A stretch of DNA of 64,000 nt from Micromonospora eburnea (GTDB taxonomy: Bacteria; Actinomycetota; Actinomycetes; Mycobacteriales; Micromonosporaceae): positions 6,696,001 to 6,760,000 of the forward strand of contig NZ_FMHY01000002.1 in NCBI RefSeq assembly GCF_900090225.1, written 5' to 3'. Under the pieces are notes generated by a model. That model made no database searches. It saw only the letters and a program-made list of their open reading frames with translations, and had not been told where the DNA came from. The position numbers were made by a program, and so were the translations under genes. The stretch's first letter is position 1, and every line of letters begins with the position of its first letter. Positions 60,117 to 64,000 of this stretch are shown here, one piece after another.

Positions 60117-60160
60117 CACCGCCGGTGTGGCCATCGCCACGCCGGCGGTGTCGCCGTTTT
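60117..60160 (+). terminator. Intrinsic terminator after lpqE
   Basis: CACCGCCGG (60117-60125) pairs with CCGGCGGTG (60142-60150), with GTGGC/GCCAC continuing the stem, then TCGCCGTTTT. It separates lpqE from radA. Confidence 0.75.
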
Positions 60161-60200
60161 CGGGTGGGCTTTCGTCGTACCGTCCGGTTAGCGTCCTGGG

Positions 60201-61652
60201 GTGAGCACGTCCCGATCGACCTCCCCCCGCGCCACCACCACCGGTCGCGGCCGCGGCGCCGCCCGGGAGCCGCGCCCGGCGTACGAGTGCGACGCCTGCG
60301 GCCACCAGCCGCCCAAGTGGGTTGGGCGCTGCCCGGAGTGCGGCGAGTGGGGCTCGGTGGTCGAGTGCACCGTCACCGGGCCACTGGTCTCCGGCCGGGT
60401 GGTCAGTTCCCGGATGCCCGCCGAGCCGGCCCGACCGATCGCCACCATCAGCGCCGCGCCGGCCCGGGCCCGCCCCACCGGGGTCAGCGAGCTCGACCGG
60501 GTGCTCGGCGGCGGCCTGGTTCCCGGCGCGGTGGTGCTGCTCGCCGGTGAGCCCGGGGTCGGCAAGTCGACCCTGCTGCTCGACGTGGCCCAGCAGTGGG
60601 CGGCCAACGCGGGCAGCCCGTCGCTGGTGGTCAGCGGCGAGGAGTCGGTCAGTCAGGTGCGGCTGCGCGCCGAGCGGATGGGCACCCTGCACGAGCAGCT
60701 CTACCTGGCCGCCGAGAGCGACCTGTCGGCGGTGCTCGGCCACCTCGACGCGGTCAAGCCGGGGCTGCTGGTGCTCGACTCGGTGCAGACCATCTCGACC
60801 ACCGGGGCGGAGGGCGTGCCGGGCGGGGTCACCCAGGTCCGGGCGGTCACCGCGGCCCTGGTGGCGATCGCCAAGGAGCGCGGCGTCGCCACCGTGCTGG
60901 TCGGCCACGTGACCAAGGACGGCCAGGTCGCCGGCCCCCGGGTGCTGGAGCACCTGGTCGACGTGGTGCTGCACTTCGAGGGCGACAAGCACTCGTCGCT
61001 GCGCATGGTCCGGGGGGTGAAGAACCGGTTCGGCGCGGCCGACGAGGTGGGCTGCTTCGAGATGCACGAGGGGGGCATCAGCAGCCTGGCCGACCCGTCG
61101 GGGCTCTTCCTCACCCGCTACGCGGAGCCGGTGCCGGGCACCTGTGTGACCGTGGCGATGGAGGGGCGGCGCGCCCTGGTGACCGAGGTGCAGGCACTGA
61201 TCGGCGCCACGGTCGCCGGCTCGCCACGGCGTACGGTCTCCGGGCTGGACGGGGCGCGGCTGGCGATGGTGCTGGCGGTGCTCCAGCGGCGCACCGAGCG
61301 GCTCGCCCTGCACGACCGCGAGGTTTTCGCCGCCACGGTCGGCGGCATCCGGGTGGTGGAGCCGGCCGCCGACCTGGCCGTGGCGCTCGCGGTCGCCTCC
61401 GGTGGCCTCAACCTGGCCATCGCCCCGCACCTGGTGGCGATCGGCGAGGTCGGTCTCACCGGCGAGGTACGCCGGGTCGGGGCGGTGCCCCGCCGGCTGG
61501 CCGAGGCGGCCCGGCTCGGCTTCCGGCTGGCGCTGGTGCCGCCCGGCTGCGGGCCGGGCAGCAGTGGGGTGGCCCCGGAGAACATGCGGGTGATCGAGGT
61601 CACCGACGTGCGCGGGGCACTCCAGGCTGCCGCCCGCGCTTCCGCCGAGTGA
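60201..61652 (+). CDS. radA: DNA repair protein RadA
   Basis: 483 residues. C4 zinc finger at Cys30, 33, 44 and 47 (YECDACGHQPPKWVGRCPEC), RecA-like ATPase with Walker A GEPGVGKST at 116-124 and LLVLDSVQT, the RadA-specific KNRFG (VRGVKNRFGAADE), and a C-terminal Lon-protease-like domain (VGLTGEVRRVGAVPRRLAEA). It helps process recombination intermediates and branch migration. GTG 60201 is behind TAGCGT with no ribosome site (leaderless). Followed by disA, as usual in actinobacteria. Confidence 0.96.
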   Translation: MSTSRSTSPRATTTGRGRGAAREPRPAYECDACGHQPPKWVGRCPECGEWGSVVECTVTGPLVSGRVVSSRMPAEPARPIATISAAPARARPTGVSELDRVLGGGLVPGAVVLLAGEPGVGKSTLLLDVAQQWAANAGSPSLVVSGEESVSQVRLRAERMGTLHEQLYLAAESDLSAVLGHLDAVKPGLLVLDSVQTISTTGAEGVPGGVTQVRAVTAALVAIAKERGVATVLVGHVTKDGQVAGPRVLEHLVDVVLHFEGDKHSSLRMVRGVKNRFGAADEVGCFEMHEGGISSLADPSGLFLTRYAEPVPGTCVTVAMEGRRALVTEVQALIGATVAGSPRRTVSGLDGARLAMVLAVLQRRTERLALHDREVFAATVGGIRVVEPAADLAVALAVASGGLNLAIAPHLVAIGEVGLTGEVRRVGAVPRRLAEAARLGFRLALVPPGCGPGSSGVAPENMRVIEVTDVRGALQAAARASAE

Positions 61653-61794
61653 CCCACGGTGAGCGTACGGCGGGACCGGCTGGGCGATTCCGGACAGCGG
61701 GCGTACCGGCTCGCCGACCGGAGAAGCCGGACATCGTGACACATCACAGTAACCACGAGAGCACCCACCGCAGGGCAGTCCGTAGACTGTGCCC

Positions 61795-62976
61795 GTGCCG
61801 ATCGACCGCGATGCCACCAAGCCCGCCGCGACGACGCCGCACGCCCGCACCGGCGCCGTGGGTTCCTCCCGTCCGATCAGCGTGACCGTGACCGGGAGCG
61901 TGGGCGGGGCCGGCGGGGACCCGCTGCGGGCCAACCTCGCCCTGATGGCGCCGGGTACCGCCCTGCGGGACGGTCTGGAGCGCATCCTGCGCGGTCGCAC
62001 CGGCGCGCTGATCGTCCTCGGCTACGACAAGGTGGTCGACTCGATCTGCACCGGCGGCTTCCCGCTGGACGTCGAGTTCTCCGCGACCCGGGTCCGTGAG
62101 CTGTGCAAGATGGATGGCGCGGTGGTGCTCTCCAACGACGGCACCCGGATCGTGCAGGCGGGTGTGCACCTGATGCCCGACCCGTCCATCCCCACCGAGG
62201 AGTCCGGCACCCGGCACCGCACCGCGGAACGGGTCGCCCGGCAGACCGGCTACCCGGTCATCTCGGTCAGCCAGTCCATGCGGATCATCAGCCTCTACGT
62301 CAACGGCCAGCGGCACGTGCTGGACGACTCGGCGGCGATCCTGTCCCGGGCCAACCAGGCCCTGGCCACCCTTGAGCGTTACAAGCTCCGCCTCGACGAG
62401 GTCTCCGGCACCCTCTCCGCCCTGGAGATCGAGGACCTGGTCACCGTACGCGACGCGGTGGCGGTGGTGCAGCGGCTGGAGATGGTCCGCCGGATCGCCG
62501 ACGAGATCGCCGGGTACGTGGTGGAGCTGGGCACCGACGGCCGGCTGCTCGCCCTCCAGCTCGACGAGCTGATGGCCGGCGTCGACGCCGACCGCACCCT
62601 GGTCATCCGGGACTATCTCCCGGTCGGCCGGAAGTCGCGCACCCTCGACGAGGCGCTGGTCGAGCTGGATCTACTCAGCGCCACCGAGCTGATCGATCTG
62701 GTCGCGGTGTCCAAGGCGATCGGCTACCCGTCCGCCTCCGACGCCCTCGACGCGGCGGTGAGCCCGCGGGGTTTCCGTCTGCTGGCCAAGGTGCCCCGGC
62801 TGCCCGCGGCCGTGGTGGACCGGCTGGTGGTGCACTTCGGCAGCCTCCAGCGGCTGCTCGGTGCCACCGTGGAGGATCTCCAGGCCGTCGAGGGGGTGGG
62901 CGATGCCCGGGCCCGGGGCGTCCGCGAGGGGCTGTCCCGGCTCGCCGAGGCGTCCATCCTGGAGCGGTACGTCTGA
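61795..62976 (+). CDS. disA: Diadenylate cyclase / DNA integrity scanning protein DisA
   Basis: 393 residues. DAC domain with VLGYDKVVDSICTGGFPLDV, the DGA motif at 107-109 (CKMDGAVVLSN) and RHR at 140-142 (ESGTRHRTAERVA), which together synthesise c-di-AMP from two ATP. It is followed by a long linker of helices and a C-terminal helix-hairpin-helix (VEDLQAVEGVGDARARGVRE) that binds branched DNA. The start is taken as GTG 61795 because TAGACT at 61783-61788 places the transcript start there; GTG 61789 would be too near that box. Confidence 0.96.
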   Translation: MPIDRDATKPAATTPHARTGAVGSSRPISVTVTGSVGGAGGDPLRANLALMAPGTALRDGLERILRGRTGALIVLGYDKVVDSICTGGFPLDVEFSATRVRELCKMDGAVVLSNDGTRIVQAGVHLMPDPSIPTEESGTRHRTAERVARQTGYPVISVSQSMRIISLYVNGQRHVLDDSAAILSRANQALATLERYKLRLDEVSGTLSALEIEDLVTVRDAVAVVQRLEMVRRIADEIAGYVVELGTDGRLLALQLDELMAGVDADRTLVIRDYLPVGRKSRTLDEALVELDLLSATELIDLVAVSKAIGYPSASDALDAAVSPRGFRLLAKVPRLPAAVVDRLVVHFGSLQRLLGATVEDLQAVEGVGDARARGVREGLSRLAEASILERYV

Positions 62977-63018
62977 GCCGCCACCCGCCGGCCCGGTCGA
63001 GGCCGGCGCGGTCGCCGG

Positions 63019-63756
63019 TCAGTTGGTGATGGTCAGCTTCACCGGGTCGCTGATCTTGGTGCCCAGCCGCGCGAAGACCTGGTAGTTGCCAGCGGGGACG
63101 AAGTCGCCGGCGGCGAGCCCGTTCGCGCAGCGGTTGCTGTACCGGCCGTTCCAGCCGAGCTGGTAGGAGCGCTCGAAGTTCGGGGTGAACGACTGGACGT
63201 CCGACTCCCTGGCGGTGCCACAGGTGTCCGAGGACCAGACCGTCTCGGCGCCCGCCTTGATGTACAACTCCTGTGCGCCGGAGCCGACGTCGCGGCTGCA
63301 GGTGCGGTCCGACACGTTCTTGATCTTGAACCGCAGGGTGACCACCGTGCCCCGCTGGGCGGTGGCCGGCAGCGCCACCGGAGTCGCCCGGATCTCCGAG
63401 TCGGTGCAGGTCCCGTCGTCGGCCACCGGGGCGCCCGAGGCGTCGTCCGTCCCGGTGTCGCCGCCCGCCGGGCCGCCCTGCCCACCGTCCGAGCCGCCGT
63501 CCGCGCCGCCACCGGAGTCCCCCGGTGTCGGGGACGGACTGCCGGACTTCGGAGTCAGCACCGTGGCGGTCGGCTTTGGGGTCGCGGCGGCGGACGCCGT
63601 TGCCGTGGGATCGGCACCGATCGCGCCGGTCGGTTTACGCTTCGGACCGGTGCAGGAATAAAGCAGGACAATCAGGAATAGAAGCCCCGCTCCGAGTACG
63701 ACGGCGCGACGCCGCCAATACACGGCGGGTGGCAGGGGGCCGACCGTCAGACGCAT
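63019..63756 (-). CDS. Membrane-anchored Pro/Gly-rich protein with Ig-like domain
   Basis: 245 residues. A cytoplasmic basic start (VYWRRRAVVLGAGLL) leads into one helix at about 15-33, then a low-complexity Ala/Thr/Pro and Gly/Asp-rich linker (about 35-110), then a disulfide-bonded beta domain (CTDSEIRATPVALPATAQRG to FARLGTKISDPVKLTIT) with four cysteines. It occupies the position of mycobacterial Rv3587c, also divergent after disA. Extracellular; function unknown. Confidence 0.8.
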   Translation of the reverse strand: MRLTVGPLPPAVYWRRRAVVLGAGLLFLIVLLYSCTGPKRKPTGAIGADPTATASAAATPKPTATVLTPKSGSPSPTPGDSGGGADGGSDGGQGGPAGGDTGTDDASGAPVADDGTCTDSEIRATPVALPATAQRGTVVTLRFKIKNVSDRTCSRDVGSGAQELYIKAGAETVWSSDTCGTARESDVQSFTPNFERSYQLGWNGRYSNRCANGLAAGDFVPAGNYQVFARLGTKISDPVKLTITN

Positions 63757-63916
63757 GATGCGTTCACCGTAGTCGCGCGACGCGAGGCGTGGGGAACGAC
63801 GCGCCGGTGCGGATCAGTCGTGCCCGACCAGCCGTCCACACTCGACCCGCCATGGTCACCGAACGGCTCCGGGCGGGCGCGCAGCGCCACGACGGACACC
63901 CAGGACCCCCGATCGA

Positions 63917-64000
63917 TCAGAGATAGACCTTGCGCTGGTAGACGGAATGGGCACCGGCCACCCGGTCGAGGAAGAGCAGACCGGCACAATGGTCGATCTC
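63917..64000 (-). CDS. Peptide deformylase, C-terminal end (cut by window edge)
   Basis: The last 27 codons of a gene entering from the right edge. They read EIDHCAGLLFLDRVAGAHSV and end KVYL. The E-I-D-H motif followed by GLLFLDR matches the third conserved motif of peptide deformylase, HExxH, whose first His would be just outside the window. The enzyme removes the formyl group from new proteins. The 160 bases between it and the preceding gene (63757-63916) show nothing recognisable. Confidence 0.7.
   Translation of the reverse strand, partial: EIDHCAGLLFLDRVAGAHSVYQRKVYL

Noticed and set aside
61789..61794. GTG at 61789 as the disA start
   Set aside because: It abuts the TAGACT box; the second GTG at 61795 matches a leaderless transcript start.

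Overview
The window is high-GC actinobacterial DNA and looks like a member of the Micromonosporaceae (Micromonospora or a close relative). The reasons are GTG/TTG starts, many leaderless promoters with TAnnnT just ahead of the start codon, XRE-DUF397 pairs, mycobacteria-like order of ispD/carD/lpqE/radA/disA, and a type III PKS set resembling the agq locus of Actinoplanes. No phage, transposase, integrase or CRISPR array was seen. Accessory signal comes mainly from intergenic repeats and from small regulatory architectures.

Layout. 0-5.5 kb: an ABC exporter (cut by the left edge), then a DeoR regulator divergent from an amino-sugar operon (SIS isomerase/deaminase, ROK kinase, nagA). 5.5-15 kb: DUF4032 protein, PAP2 phosphatase, APC permease, RCK-type ion channel, an HNH endonuclease behind what looks like a leader-peptide attenuator, an enoyl-CoA hydratase and a secreted M4 metalloprotease. 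15-20 kb: small membrane and VOC proteins, an AraC regulator coupled to an ECF41-type sigma factor facing a carboxymuconolactone decarboxylase, a MarR regulator and tRNA-Thr(TGT). 20-24 kb: msiK with a structured leader, then cysS-rlmB. 24-30 kb: IclR regulator, tandem and palindromic repeats, a DUF559 nuclease-like protein, an EamA exporter facing a CGNR regulator, and an XRE/DUF397 module.

30-51 kb: fumC, a pair of paralogous secreted DNRLRE-type proteins, a class I fumarase, two PQQ-type propeller proteins, and genes for tyrosine catabolism in three places: Lrp/hppD with two RDD membrane proteins and an aminotransferase, fahA with an unknown partner gene, and hmgA. These would convert tyrosine through 4-hydroxyphenylpyruvate and homogentisate to fumarate and acetoacetate; both fumarase classes lie nearby. 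A SARP-CGNR fusion regulator and a small exported protein close this part.

51-64 kb: ispF, ispD, carD, two membrane proteins, a type III PKS / flavoprotein / methyltransferase / UbiA set (probable alkyl-quinone lipid pathway), then lpqE, radA, disA, a membrane-anchored protein and the end of a peptide deformylase gene. In mycobacteria carD-ispD-ispF-cysS-rlmB are contiguous on one strand. Here the same order and strand are kept, but about 27.5 kb separates ispF from cysS.

The points most worth a second look are the attenuator-like leader of the HNH gene, a four-copy family of 75-bp palindromes ending in GATC (two copies with tandemly amplified flanks), short repeats that sit between coupled genes while preserving stop/start overlaps, and the two secreted paralogs with a shared upstream 9-mer.
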